Shown: positions 23,601-35,151, counted from the stretch's first letter. The stretch: 64,000 bases of DNA from Hypholoma sublateritium FD-334 SS-4 (GCA_000827495.1 KN817522.1:682001-746000); one strand, 5' to 3'. Made by a program: numbers and translations. The notes: a model not told the origin generated them from the sequence alone.

Positions 23601-26230
23601 GATTGTATTCTGTAGGTGCTTCGTGTTGGCGCGTTCAGCAGCCAAAGCGTCGGAGTGGGCTGCCATATCTTCTTCGAGACCAGAAATGACATCCTTGTTT
23701 TCCTTGAGCTCCTTTTCGAGTTCGTCGACTCTGGCGTCCTGGTGCACGACCTCGTCTTCTAGATCCTTGACTTGAGCATTTGCATTACGGAGGTCGCCCA
23801 AGACTTTTGCAACGCGGTCGTTGGCTTCCTTCAAAGCACCGCCGAGGTCCTTTCCGCTTTCCAGCATCCTCTCCGCCTTGGAGGCACGTTCCGCTGCTGC
23901 GTCTCGCTCATCCCGTGTGTTCGCCAACATTTTCTGTATTTCCTTGATTTGTTCCGTAGCAGCCTCCTCCGCACTCCGCGCTCGCTTCTCGGCAGCATCG
24001 GCCTTGCCTTCCAAGCCGGCGATAATCCCAGAAACACCTTGCTCGACCTCGCTCATCCGCTCCATCCACCGTTCTTTGTCGCGTTCGCGTTCCGCCCGCT
24101 CTTCTGTAAGCTCTAAATCAAGTGCCTCCTTTTCCTCCAGGAGCTTCGCCGCCTCTCCTTTCATTTCCTCCATGACCTCCTCAAGCTCAGCCTTTTCTTC
24201 CAGCCACGCCTCCGCGCCATCCTCCGGGACGCCGCCCAGCGTGCCCAAGGCGCTTGACCGCCGACCGCCCCCACTCGCGCGTCTATTCGCGTCCGCCGTG
24301 CCGCCCCGTTTCTCCTCTAACGCACGCAGCCTTTCGAGCAGCGTCACGTTCTCCTCCTGCAGGCGCTTGTTCAGGCCGTGCAGATACGTGTTCAACTTCG
24401 CAGCGTTAAACCGCCCGACTCCATGCCCCGGCGCGCCACCGCCGAAGCCCATTGCCGGGTCGAACGACGTGTTCACGCGCTGGTGCGTCGTCAGGTCGTG
24501 CGACGACGCCGTGGAGATGAACGACGCGCGGTCACCCGCGCCGTCATATGGCGACGAGTTTGCGGGTGTTGCCCACATAGGCAACAGGCTGGGCGTCGTC
24601 GCCTTCTCGCTAGACGCGTCCGACGCGGATATGGCCTGCGAGAGGGGGTGTGATGAGCGCCGGGTGACGGCCATGCGCGGGCGCGGAGTGACACCGACGA
24701 ACGCAGACTGCAGGCCAGATCCTGATGGGCCCGCGGTGGGAGTTGCGTCCACCGCAGCTTCCTCCTCGTTGGCTGCCGCGAAGCGCTTGGGGTGCGGGGT
24801 CCCTAGTTTCATGCGTGGACGCGCTGTCGAGTTGATTACAGAGAGAAGGAAAGAGCGGCGCCGTGTGTGGGGGGTGAGGAGGTCATCAGGACGTTCAGTC
24901 CTGTCGTCCTCGTCGTCGGGATCTGCGGGCGCTGGAGTAGCTAGCAGATCGCTGGGTGGCTGTGGTAATTCGAAACGGGCGCGCGGACGGGGGAAGGCAG
25001 GCGTTGGAGTGAAGGCTAATGAGCCAGTCGGGGAGGGGAATGCACGTGCATTTTGTCTGTTGAAGGGATGTGGGGTCTCATCGCCCTCAGATGAGAAGGT
25101 TGGCTCTCGAGTTTCCTGGGACCCTTCATCCATTTGGTCCTCCTCGCGCGACTCGGGCTCTGGCTGTTCATTATCACCCTCTCCTTCAAGTCGAGGTGGA
25201 GAAACATGTACGTCCGTGATATCCATAGAGCGGGCTCCTGTGTCGTGAGTATCATTGCTGAAATCTGGGGCTTCCAACGATTCTTCCTCCCCGTCTGGCC
25301 TGTGAACGACTACGGCAGGTGAGTTGGTCGCTGACCGGGGCAAGGGATGCCCTGCAGCGGATACGGGCGATACCGATTGCGAACTAGGAGATGCAAGGGA
25401 TCTATTAGTATGAGGTGTAGAATGGGGAGATGATGATGTTTGAGAGGACGATGTCCGAGAAAGCGATGGCGTACGAGCTCTCGGATTGATAGTCCTGTTA
25501 CGAACAGCAACATTACGGTATTTCTCAAACGGAGAGGCCTGCGTGGTTGAGTTAGCGGAGAACATGGGTACATGGCTAACACAAGTACCTTGGGTTCTGA
25601 TATCAGACCAACCGAATAGTCGTAACTCTTCTTAGGAGTCTGTTCACGGCTGACTGGTCCAGGAGAGAACGGCGGCGAACCGGACCTACTGACAGACTCG
25701 AGTGCATCCGTCAATGATAGCTCGCGATTGTCATCGTCCTCTTCATCCGGGGGCGGCAAGTATGCATCCGGTATAGATTTACTTTCTTCCATATCTTCCT
25801 CCGTCCCATCTGAAAAACCGCTCACTCCAGCAGTCCTATGGATTTCAGGCAAAGAAGGAACGTCGAAGCTATCATGCTGGCTCATCCTGGAGGTAAATCC
25901 TCGTGAGCCTGCATTGGTCAGTGACTTGTTCGATCGAGAGGCAATGGATTGCGCAAAGCGTGCCGTGCTCGTTGCACTTGGGGGACCTCTAAATGTTGAT
26001 GTCACGGTATTGTGGGAGGATGTCGGCGTCGACTGCATGGGAGATGAAATGTTTGCGAAAAGTTCATCATAGTTGTCTTCATCGTCATGTTGATTGGGGG
26101 CGTCCGAGGATTCTTCCAAGTCCCCAGAATCCTCGAACGGGGGAAGAGAGGGGAGCGAGGGCATTTCTCGAGCTTCAGCGGCTTCGATGCGGCGCCAGAT
26201 GCGCGACGGCGTTTCCAGCATGGCCGCCAT
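20644..26230 (-). CDS. PCP1: Spindle-pole-body coiled-coil protein with PACT domain (pericentrin/Pcp1/Spc110 type)
   Basis: Scaffold that anchors gamma-tubulin complexes at the spindle pole body. Seen: N-terminus MAAMLETPSRIWRRIEAAE (ATG 26230; a second in-frame ATG at 26221), then a Ser/Pro/acidic disordered region. Intron 25588..25539 joins SEPK to ASPFEKYRNV. More low-complexity sequence leads to FNAAKLNTYLHGLNKRLQEE near 24400, then over 600 residues of heptad-rich coiled coil interrupted by several short introns. Near 21000-21150 the block GLMVQIRYLKAKFSRESVFR with QKQYLLTLLKQFE matches the PACT domain that targets pericentrin and Pcp1 to the pole. The last exons, after introns ending near 20935 and 20783, give RKRAAVAV and TAA at 20644. 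About 1,500 residues. The pole role is inferred from PACT plus coiled-coil architecture. Confidence 0.85.
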
Positions 26231-26403
26231 GGCTGAGTGGGTGGGTTTGGGTAGAAAGGAGCGAGATAAAAGCCACACTGGCCGCTCCAGCAATCGGCAC
26301 ATTGACGCCATGAGGTCCGTCGCGTACATCACGTGACCGTGTTGAAGGAATCGACTCGATACACAAACCAGCTCAGTTCAGTCCAGCCCAACCATCTGCT
26401 TGT

Positions 26404-26810
26404 CGAAGGCTAAGATCTACCACGGAAGGGCCTGCCTCTGCAAAGCCTCGAAATTCACGCTCATGGGAGAACTTTTCCACTACACCATCTGCCACTGTCG
26501 TAATTGCGAGCAGACCGGCGGATCTGCATTCCTTTCGCATGCAATGTTCAAAGGATCCAGAGCGTTCTGAACAACGTTCTGAAAACTCGGTCGAATCCTA
26601 GTCTCTGTCTCTGCTCTTCAATTTACCCTCACCGATGGCCAAGATATCATAATCCACTTCTCTGACAGCAATACTCAGAGTGACCGTACCATCACCCGTT
26701 CCTTCTGCTCCAAGTGTGGATCCCCGCTTTTCCTCAAGCCTGCAACAGAAGGTATCATACCCACTCACCCAGGCCAAATTGAAAAATCTGTTTCATGGGG
26801 TAAGTCTGCC
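26404..26810 (+). pseudogene. GFA/CENP-V (Mss4-like) zinc-fold gene, apparently broken
   Basis: Two blocks in the same frame show the Mss4-like fold with all zinc ligands: IYHGRACLCKASKF and TICHCRNCEQTGGSAF (26420-26543), then QFTLTDGQDIIIHFSD and SFCSKCGSPLFLKPA (26619-26750). The family name comes from glutathione-dependent formaldehyde-activating enzyme; most fungal members have no proven substrate. Problems: no in-frame ATG precedes the first block; two in-frame TGA codons (near 26568 and 26580) separate the blocks; and no GT donor within 26530-26600 restores frame with the only good acceptor (CCTAG at 26601). After SVSWG the sequence looks like an intron and the end is unclear. A noncanonical intron or an upstream exon could rescue it, but decay is simpler. 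Confidence 0.55.
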
Positions 26811-27048
26811 TCTACTGTCTTTAAGTAGCTCTTTCTCATGCGGTGTTTTTGTTTGTATAACACTTAGTACCAAAGAAAGAGTCACATTCACATGAAAGAT
26901 TACCATGACTCAAAGAAATAACTTTGCAAACGAAGGTACCCCGAGCTAAAATGTAGTTGAAATTGTTCTTTCGAAGGTCATTTACAAGTGGCATACTTTC
27001 TGCGATTGATTAGTTATTTAATCAGGCGACCACTGGCATCAATGTAGC

Positions 27049-28738
27049 TCATTCTTCGAAGAATTTCGTAATTTCATTGGCGATGAATGCATCGTCGGCC
27101 TCATTGGCACCTCCCCCAGCTGAACAGGAAACACATCAATGAAAATAATGCCTCCCACAGAAGCAAGAGCTCTCACCCATATGACCCCACACCGTATCAA
27201 TGACCACTAGGCGTGCGCTGTTTTGCAGGGATTTCAATTCATTCATGTTGTCCTCCGGCTAGCGTGCTCTACGTCAGCAAAATCATTGCGCAGTGCCTAC
27301 AAACAACGCACCGGGAAATACAGGTCTGTTTTGCTGGGCATGATCAGCCCCTTGGCGTTGATCTCGCTTAAGCACTGCTCCAGGTTGCCCCCGTTCTTGA
27401 CGAGCGACACGTCGCCAGTGGACCATGTGTTCAAGAGAGTGAGCAGGTCATTCGCGTCCCAGGACCCCAAAAAGCCTCCTTCCCACTCTTCGCGGAGGAA
27501 ACTCTCTAGGTCGGGATATCTGGCATGCCGTCAGAAATCATTTTCGAGTACGATTCAAGTCTGCCTTAAGTACTTTCCGCCATGGAGGTATCCGTGCTCT
27601 CTGAACCACTGAAATGGACCCTCGATGTTATTTGGTGACTTTGGAGAACAGGAGAATCTCGCACCGTTTGTCCATATGCCCAAGCACTATATGCACGTCC
27701 AAAAGCGCGAATACCATGTTGGGGTTCAGACTTGTAGTGTCCATCCAGGAAATCCTTGGATGCTGTGAGGGCAGCTTTCGGACCCTCCAAGAAGCTATGC
27801 AACAGTGTAGCTGGATCAATGCAGATATTATATTGAAATGAGTACCATTTATTGTGGGGGCTGGTGCGTGCGGAGCCGCAGATGGGAACGTATCTAGTTG
27901 CCGCTGGGCGTTAAACCTAAAGTTTTTATGCCTGTTGTTTGGCTTACCTGTCGACATAGTCGGGATATACCACTGGCCAGTAATATGCCTGCCGGAGAGT
28001 TAGAAAAAACTGTATGCTAGCAGAGTTGGATATAATTGGCCTGTTGTCCGCCCATAGAAAATCCAACGACTGCAAAGACTTTCTTAATACCCAGTTTTTG
28101 GAGAACAGCATACTGTGCGCGACTACAAAACAAAGTCGTCATTAGCACTTGTAATTGCTTGATTGATATGCCCGAGAAAAGCACATGTTGTCCTCGTATG
28201 ATACCGCTGGGAAGTATGGGCCGTTGTACGGTGCGGGCTAAAGAACACCAGAGATTCATAACCTGAGAGTCCGGTGGGACGTACAAACGTACTGTGTTCG
28301 ATGGAGACGACGACTAGACATTGCGCGTTGTTTAATATATCACTACAGTCCGACCGAATCAAATGCATACCTCTCCATTAGAAAATAGCGCAAATGTCAC
28401 GACATAGTATTTCTTAGTACTGAGAACCTTGGGCACAAGCACGAAAGATATTTGAGCCCCAATAATTGCGCGTCTGCGAATAAATTCACCTTGTCATCGC
28501 CAACCATGTAAGCTTGACCTAAAAGAGAAGAGTCTCATTGAACCTCGACCGAGGTCCCCCAGGAAATAACAAGCAGAAACGCACTGTCGAGCTTTCCTCC
28601 GTAGCATGTTGGAAAGACGATGCATGGGTTACTTGGATTTCCAAATGTCTGATAAGCGGTAATAGCATCGGGAATAACCCCCCCTGCTACAGGGAGGCGT
28701 CCATGATGGTAGTATTGAATGGGTGATTCAGTGGACAT
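27049..28738 (-). CDS. Homoserine O-acetyltransferase-like alpha/beta hydrolase (MetX family)
   Basis: Alpha/beta-hydrolase fold protein of the MetX/homoserine O-acetyltransferase family. Seen: start MSTESPIQYYHHGRLPVAGG (ATG 28738); ITAYQTFGNPSNPCIVFPT (first strand, with an oxyanion-type CYGG turn); the nucleophile elbow VVGFSMGGQQA near 28060; and close to the end DTVWGHMGGG-type sequence with the catalytic His, then a tail ANEADDAFIANEITKFFEE ending TGA at 27049. Many short introns cut the gene. In true MetX the elbow is GGSMGG; here it is GFSMGG, and the protein lacks the long lid of methionine-pathway enzymes, so it is more likely one of the fungal MetX-like hydrolases of unknown substrate than the methionine enzyme. 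A second ATG upstream at about 28768 is in frame. Confidence 0.75.
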
Positions 28739-29095
28739 GGTGGTAGAGGATGGGAAGCAGCGTAGCACAATTCAGAGCTATATGGGAGATTTTCTGATAT
28801 CGCAGCATAAATTAGGAACATGGAGGGAGAATGTAGACAGATTTAGATCTTCCACATGTGAGCTCTTCTGGATAAGTAGACCTTTCGCGTGCTATCTTAT
28901 GCCTGATATGGATGGCAAACGGGGTTCTCATTTGTAGGAAAAGGGATTTCGTGCAGGTTAGAAGAGTGACATTAGTGGAAGGTCATTATACATGATACCT
29001 GTAGACTCCGAATTATATGGTGTGAAAAATGCAGCGGGGGTTGCGTATTGATACTTTTGGTCATGGAGGTTGAGCGTTGAGAGGTGAGTGAGCTG
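28739..29095. other. Intergenic, 357 bp
   Basis: Promoter side of the MetX-like gene and 3' flank of ZIM17. Nothing specific recognised. Confidence 0.45.
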
Positions 29096-29725
29096 TCATT
29101 GGATGTATGAGATATCCCCGCCCTCTGTTACGACTCCCCTTTGAACTTTCTCGCCCTTGTCTCTGAGAATGTCTTCGATCCTGGGCAATTTGCCGTTTTT
29201 CGTGCTGTCTGCGAACCAACCAAGGTGATCAGCAATCAAATGCCTAGTCACACAGTCAGATATGCTTTCTGTAATCAACATGGGATGGCTGTACCGGTTT
29301 CTGCATTTAGGACACTGGACCAAAACAACCCCCTTCTCATAAGCCTGCTTTGAAAATTGGTGAGTCGAGCGTTCTCCGCACTCAGATACAGTACACGTAA
29401 ACGTGATCTGCAGCTTCGGCTCCATTTTTTCGGGAAGGGGTTGTGATGATGTCGTAGGTTCGGGAGAGCTCGAAGAATTGCCGGATTGCTCTTCATATGG
29501 AGCTGGGGCAGGGGTGGTTTTTGCGGCCTGATTTGACCTGCTACTTGAGGTAGAAAAGGAAGCCCTCGTACTCAGGCTGTTCGAGGCCGACACCGACATA
29601 GGTATTACTCCGAGACGAAAGCGCAGCTGGACAGCCACGGTAGAAGGTAGGCTAGCATGAGGGGTGACAAGACTTCGGAGAGGTGGAGGGAGACCAGTAT
29701 TTCTGAAGAGCCTTGACGGTAGCAT
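29096..29725 (-). CDS. ZIM17: DNL-type zinc finger protein, mitochondrial Hsp70 escort (Zim17/Hep1/Tim15)
   Basis: Keeps mitochondrial Hsp70 soluble and active for matrix protein import. Seen: a long Arg/Ser-rich presequence (MLPSRLFRNTGLPPPLRSLV), a Pro/Ser linker, then the zinc ribbon FTCTVSECGERSTHQFSKQAYEKG and VQCPKCRNRHLIADHLGWF, with four zinc Cys in two pairs (CxxxxC, CxxC). The second pair and the DHL motif become contiguous only after removing intron 29294..29244 (GTACAG...ACTAG). The family name-giving DNL is DHL here, as I recall for yeast. The tail PRIEDILRDKGEKV is typical. Stop at 29096. About 190 residues. Confidence 0.92.
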   Translation of the reverse strand: MLPSRLFRNTGLPPPLRSLVTPHASLPSTVAVQLRFRLGVIPMSVSASNSLSTRASFSTSSSRSNQAAKTTPAPAPYEEQSGNSSSSPEPTTSSQPLPEKMEPKLQITFTCTVSECGERSTHQFSKQAYEKGVVLVQCPKCRNRYSHPMLITESISDCVTRHLIADHLGWFADSTKNGKLPRIEDILRDKGEKVQRGVVTEGGDISYIQ

Positions 29726-30270
29726 GGTGGTATAATATGACAGATGTGGTTATAGAGATGATTCAATACAGCAGGATCAAGGATGACGCGACAGCAAAGT
29801 CAATTATTTGGTCTTGCTATTTGTGGGTGCGTTGACGTTGCGGGCCGTTTACCAGTGCGCCAAATCAGGCAAGCCGGCAAATCGACGTTAAACGTTAAGC
29901 ACTTACTACCTTTACCGAATCTCTCATGTTGTGTCTCCCAGTCTGAGATTGCTTTTGAGGAAAATTCAAACGCAATTACGGGGCATGCCAACAGCCAACC
30001 TTCCTCATATTTATGCAAAAAAAATTGGTATCGTAACCACTTCTGATTTGCATCACCGTAGAGCAAGTTGCCACCGTAGGTCCAACGTAAGTCTTACTAT
30101 TATTGCAAATTCGCAATCCCCGTTGTACTAAATACATGTTTGGATACAAAAGATGTTGTTACATACAACAGGAGTTCTGGAAAGTACATAGATGATACAA
30201 AGGCCAACCCGAATCAGAATAAAGTGTCTCTACAAATCTACGAAGGGTTCAGTTTAGAGGTAATCAGATT
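29726..30270. other. Intergenic, 545 bp
   Basis: Lies upstream of ZIM17 and downstream of the RhoGEF gene, both minus strand. AT-rich; nothing recognised. Confidence 0.45.
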
Positions 30271-33200
30271 TCACGCCGCCTTGGTCTTACGCCCTAGCAG
30301 CTCGCTCAGACGAACAGCTGCAACACTCCGCGGCGGGACTGCCGCCTCACCTCCTTCCTCGGCGCCCGAGGGGGGCCTACTCGACCCATCCGCATAAAAG
30401 CTGTTCCTGCCACCGAGTACAAGCGAGAACCTTCTTGAGAGTCCAAGGCTAGACGACTGGTCTCCCGAAGAATTCTCGCGCGAAAATGTCGCTGAATCGG
30501 GGATTTCGGAGGTGCGGGCAGTGACATTGGTAGTGTGCAGCGCGACAGCGGGCAGCGAAAATCGCTTGCTCCGCCTCGCCGTGTCCTCCCGCCGCTGCTT
30601 GCGGGGAGAAGACACGGGCGAGGAGAGCACCGAGTGAGTAGGCGTGTACCACACGTCGCTGTGATCGGGATCCTCAGCCTCGACATCCTCGGCTTCGAAG
30701 TCGTTTTCGTCGCGGAAGGTCTCGTCTAGTTGTTCCCTATCATCGCTCTCGTCATGCGCGTTTTTGATTTCCTGTCTGGATACTTCCGCCTGCTTCTCGA
30801 AGTCTTCCACTATCTGTCTGTAGCTTCGCAGCCGCTGGTGCGACTTGACACGCAACCGCGCGCGCCTTTCGCGCTCGTCGCCGCCTGTTATGATCTCATT
30901 TATGCTATCCATATCAAGAGACAAGTCCTGGTTGGAATTGAGGTCAATCGCCATTAGTGCATGGGGCTGGCGCTGCACAGGAAGCGCGGGCATCGAAAGC
31001 CACGACGGAAGCCCGGAAAGAGAGGTGATGGTATCCCTATTGCGGTCTTCAGACGTGTCTTGCTGGTTATCAGCTGCTTCCGCCGCACGTTCAGTGTCGA
31101 CGACTGGGAAAACCGACTCATAGCATGCGTTACAGGCGCGAGCCGGTTTGGATTCATGTTTCGCGTTTGAGTCAGCTATGAAAAATGTCTGTGATACCAG
31201 TACATCAATTACAATTTCTCGGGCAGGAACAGCAAATCAGCTTACTCGGTCAGAACACGCAGCACACACGCAGCGTCCACAAAGCCGACAGTGGTGTCGC
31301 CTCCTCCTCCATCCAAACGTGCGCCCACATCGCATGCACGAAGTTGCTTTGCCGTCAGGAATCCATATAGCAGGTACCCAATGATCCACTTTCCGCCTTC
31401 GTTCTGCAGCCATATTGTGTTTTGCCTTGTCCTTCTTGCTCATCCTGAAGCGCCCATGGTGATGGTGATGAGATGCACTGTTGACGGCATCTAGACTGCT
31501 GCTGATCCGTATTGTCCCAATGCGATCGTCATCTGGTGGATAAGGAAGCGCCTGTAGTGCTCGCCGGACATGGTTGGTAGACGCCGAAGACGTGAGCGTC
31601 GAATTCGGGTTTGTTATGTTGAGTGAAACAAGGAGCTGTGACTTAGCACTTCTGATTTCTGAGGCCCAATCGTCTCGCTCGTCTTTTGAGCCTAGATATG
31701 ATCAGCTTAGGTGACGTGGTATATATCGGCAGGGGCTTACTGCCATATAGAATGAAACTACCCTCGGGACTCAAGATCTCGAATTTTCTATCGTCCTCCA
31801 ACGTGGACCCCACAATGACTTGAATGTCCACAAGCGCTATCCGGCCCTTGTAGACCCATTTATCATCGAGGGAATACCGTCTCTTGGCCATGTTGGGCGG
31901 CGGTGGCGGGGGAGAACCGTGTGGTAGATACTTGACTTTACTGGCTCTCACTGGAGTTGTGGGGACTGAATCTGCGCCACTTCCGCCATTCTGTACGCAG
32001 TGCCCTGAGTCTTCGTTCGGAGCACCCGCCTTCAGTATCGGCAGCTCCGCCTCACTTTTGCTCCTGCTACGCGCCATCGCAGGTCGTTCGCCAGTTATCT
32101 TGGAGCTGAGTGGAGTGTTATGGGTACTCTGACTTATGTCCGTTGAATTGCTGGTATTCCCGCTCGTACTCCAACTCCAGTCCCAAGATTGGCCGAGAGG
32201 TTCTGCAGTTGCCAGCCAAATCATGCAGTCGGAAAATAGAAGGAATTCCCGTTCGATGGGAGCGCCACTCCTTTCTACTTGAATTAAAGGGCCACGCTTG
32301 AGCAGGGTGCGTCCTGGAGTGATAAGCTGAAAAGGAAGGTTTGGAGTTGCGCGTTGGAGAGCCAAAAGAGCCATCGTTTGGGCATGAGTGTGCAATGATG
32401 TGTTCAAGGATAGTGTAACTGTAAATTCAGCACATATTAGTGTCTTTCCATATAAATTATTGTTATTATTGCCTACTCTTCGACACAAGGGTATGAACAG
32501 CGGTCAGTTCAACGTGCTCGGGGTCATCTTTATTGGTGGAGTTTATGAGATCTTTCAGCAACAGAAGGTAGCGAGGACAACGTTGGACGACAGTCAAGAG
32601 CCAGTCTCTGAGCTTCAACTTTCCGCACTGAGGGTCAGATTCTTGGGCGCTGAGAAAGGTGGCGAATCGTTGATTATACTGCGGGTTCGGTCGAATGGCA
32701 GTAGGGGGTGTTATGAGTTCGTTAAGTGCAGATATCGTGGCTGGAAAGGCGGTGACAAATGGCGTATACATAGATAGGTAGGGGAAGTGAGAAAGTAATA
32801 GTGGAGAAAGTTCCGGGGGCGGCATGCCCTGCGTAGGTGATTGAGATCCGGAAGGAGTGGATGGATGGGCATGAATTGGTTCCAGTAGAGTTGTGAGGGA
32901 TGAAAGAAATGATCGGTGCAGATTCCATATGTCGATAAAGTTGGAGAAGATGGCAGTCAATGCAGAACGGTTTAATAGAGGTTCGGATGTATCCAGAGAC
33001 GCGATAATTGGAGTCAGAAAATGCTACATTGCTCGCTTTGAGAGATTGCAAATTACTATAAAAAAGAATGTTACTCACGGCATAAATTAACTCGAGGCCA
33101 TCGACATATGCTTTCTCCGTTTCATAGAATTCGTCGACAATTTTACGTCTCTTGGATATTTGTTTTTCGTCCGTTGGTTTAGCGCTGGTGTCGCGCGTTC

Positions 33201-33519
33201 TTTTTCTTCGTTTTGTAGGGTCAGATGAAGGGGGGCGGCTTTGATTTGGTTGCTCTGCTACCCGAGCAAGCTGCCTTGCATTTCGGGGAGATTCGCCATC
33301 TCCATCCTCGGGAAGCGAATCGAAGGATGCAACGCTGACAACAGATATCCGGTGTTGAAAAGACGGCGCAGTAGGTAGCGAAATCCGCCTAAATGGAAGA
33401 TGGGTTCCTTTCAAGGGCGATATAGGTTTTCCTTGCTTTTGTGGAGACTCTGTTACTGGGAAGCCAACGCTGTTAGAGGGTGTCGCGTTTGCTACAAGGG
33501 CCAAAGAGATCCAGGACAT
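30271..33519 (-). CDS. Rho guanine-nucleotide exchange factor with DH, PH and FYVE domains
   Basis: Activates a Rho-family GTPase (the closest described fungal protein is the Cdc42 exchange factor Don1 of Ustilago, which also has FYVE) at PI3P-bearing membranes. Seen in order: a Ser/Pro-rich N-terminus (MSWISLALVANATPSN, ATG 33519); DH domain starting RRKIVDEFYETEKAYVDGLE (about 33150), through LRDWLLTVVQRCPRYLLLL (about 32600); PH-like domain with LLKRGPLIQVER and EREFLLFSDCMIWL (32330-31740); FYVE finger with WIPD, CMRCGRTF and RRRRHHCRLCGRCVCAACS (31380-31240), closing CxxC near 31120; and a basic/acidic coiled tail ending GRKTKAA. The RHHCRxCG signature is complete, so PI3P binding is expected. 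The target GTPase is inference. Confidence 0.88.
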
Positions 33520-34041
33520 GAGCTCAGAAACGACAAAGCGATATATAACACTGACCGGAGGCCATCCACAAAGGCTCCAGGACTTTATATCAGCGCGTCC
33601 CGCGGTAGGTCCAGTGCTGGAGACGGTCCTCTGCTAATGTGCAGAGCCCCTAACGGGGCGATTAGCCATTTGTTTGATCGGTCCTAAACCCTGCGAAGCA
33701 AATATCCGTTTTCGCTCCCTTCGGCTGAGGGACTTGGTGACCGCGCGTCTTCTGCGCTTCTCACGTCGTCAGCCGGCCGCGGGACCTACGAACTCTGTAA
33801 GAGTGCCAGGAGGTACGAGATAGGCAGAGTCAAAGGCCCTGCTGTAATACCATATGTATTGTTGGGAGCGTGTCTCAGTCACAGACGACATGCATGCAAG
33901 CGCTCGGATCCCAAAGGCCTAAGCAGCGCGTCCACCAGATCGCCAGGCTCTATTAGTACTCACTCCTAAGAAAAAGAATAGCATCGAGACACGAGATTTT
34001 ACATAGCCTGGGGTTCACGAACAAAAGATAGTTTCGTCCCT
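33520..34041. other. Intergenic 522 bp with inverted repeats
   Basis: Upstream of the RhoGEF and downstream of ADE1. GC-rich in its middle, with a hairpin-forming segment at 33862-33914. No protein coding seen. It might hold a structured RNA, but no known RNA family could be recognised. Confidence 0.4.
33862..33914. repeat. Imperfect inverted repeat (hairpin)
   Basis: TTGGGAGCG at 33862-33870 can pair with CGCTCGGATCCCAA at 33901-33914 with a 3-nt bulge, and the enclosed 30 nt contain a smaller GTCT/AGAC pairing. Seen directly; function unknown. Confidence 0.5.
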
Positions 34042-35151
34042 TTACTTGGTGAGAAGTTCAACTGCCTCGGCATATCTTTGCTTTGTTCCTTTGACTATTT
34101 CTTCGTCAATGACCCATCCTTCGCCTTCTTTTCCTGGGGGACCACTCTCAAACCCTTTTCGGAATCCGACGCTCACAAGCCAGTCTCGTAGATATTGCTT
34201 GTCAAAACTGGGCTGCGCACCTCCTGGTAGGTATCCATCCAGGGGCCAGAAACGGGATGAATCCATGGTAAGTAGTTCATCAATAAGAATGAGTTTCTTT
34301 TCCGATCCTTCGGATACCAGCCCAAATTCAAATTTGGTATCCGCCAGGATCAAACCACGCGTTTGAGCATAGTTTGACGCGGTGGTGTACAAACTCAAGG
34401 AAGCCGTGGAGATTTGATTGTACAGTTCTTGGCCAATCAGCTCAGCGGCTAAGGATTCCATGGGTGAACGAGTTGCGCTACAGTTATAATGAAATACACA
34501 CCTTGCTCAGGAGAAATATTTTCATCATGCGCCCCCTGATCTGCTTTGGTGGAAGGAGTAAAGATGGGTTGCGACAGTTTTACTCCCTCAACGAGACCTT
34601 TTGGCATAGCAATCCCGTGCACTGTCCCTTTGACCTTATATTCGGACCATGCGGAGCCTTGGGACACTTTGAGTAGACACTCTGGATCAAAAGCTTTTTG
34701 TTGCATACCAGCCAAGTATCCCCTGACGATAGCTTCGAGTGGGACGACCTCTGCCTTCTTCACAAGCATCGCTCTTCCGTCCAGTTGTGTTTTATATTTT
34801 TTGATCTCTTCCGGCATTTCATCGATATTCGCGGTGACGAAATGGTTGGGGATTATGTGCTCCAGTTTGTGAAACCAGAAGAGCGAGATTTGCGTCAATA
34901 GTTTTCCTTTATCTGGGATACCCTATGTGAAGGAATCGCGATAAACGGAGGTAGTATATCTGAGTATATAGCATAAAGCAATAGTTATGGCTCCAGGAAC
35001 GCACGTTTTGCAGAATGACATCGTACGCGGAGATCCTGTCAGACGCGACGAAGAGAAGACGATCGGGTGAGGAAGTACTGTAAATATCTCGCACTTTTCC
35101 TCGTGAGATAAGAGTCAGGTCGGGGAGATCAGAGTTTATGAGGGCTGCCAT
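34042..35151 (-). CDS. ADE1: Phosphoribosylaminoimidazole-succinocarboxamide (SAICAR) synthetase
   Basis: Seventh step of purine synthesis: joins CAIR and aspartate with ATP. Seen: start MAALINSDLPDLTLISRGKV (ATG 35151), then the ATP-binding SRGKVRDIY, DRISAYDVIL, a short intron, and LLTQISLFWFHKLE. Next are VVPLEAIVRGYLAG, GLVEGVKLSQPIFTPSTKAD, ISPEQ, a further intron, GLILADTKFEFGL, LIDELLTMDSSRFWP (the family has LIDEVLTPDSSRFW), and SFDKQYLRDWL. The stop is TAA at 34042. About 310 residues, like yeast Ade1. It is divergently arranged with the FAD hydroxylase at 35772, over a 620-bp intergenic region. Confidence 0.95.

Noticed and set aside
23821..25248. Long Ser/Ala-rich plus-strand open frame (475 codons)
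   Set aside because: Antisense of the coiled-coil and Ser-rich part of the spindle-pole gene; composition is explained by the complement of Glu/Ala/Lys codons.
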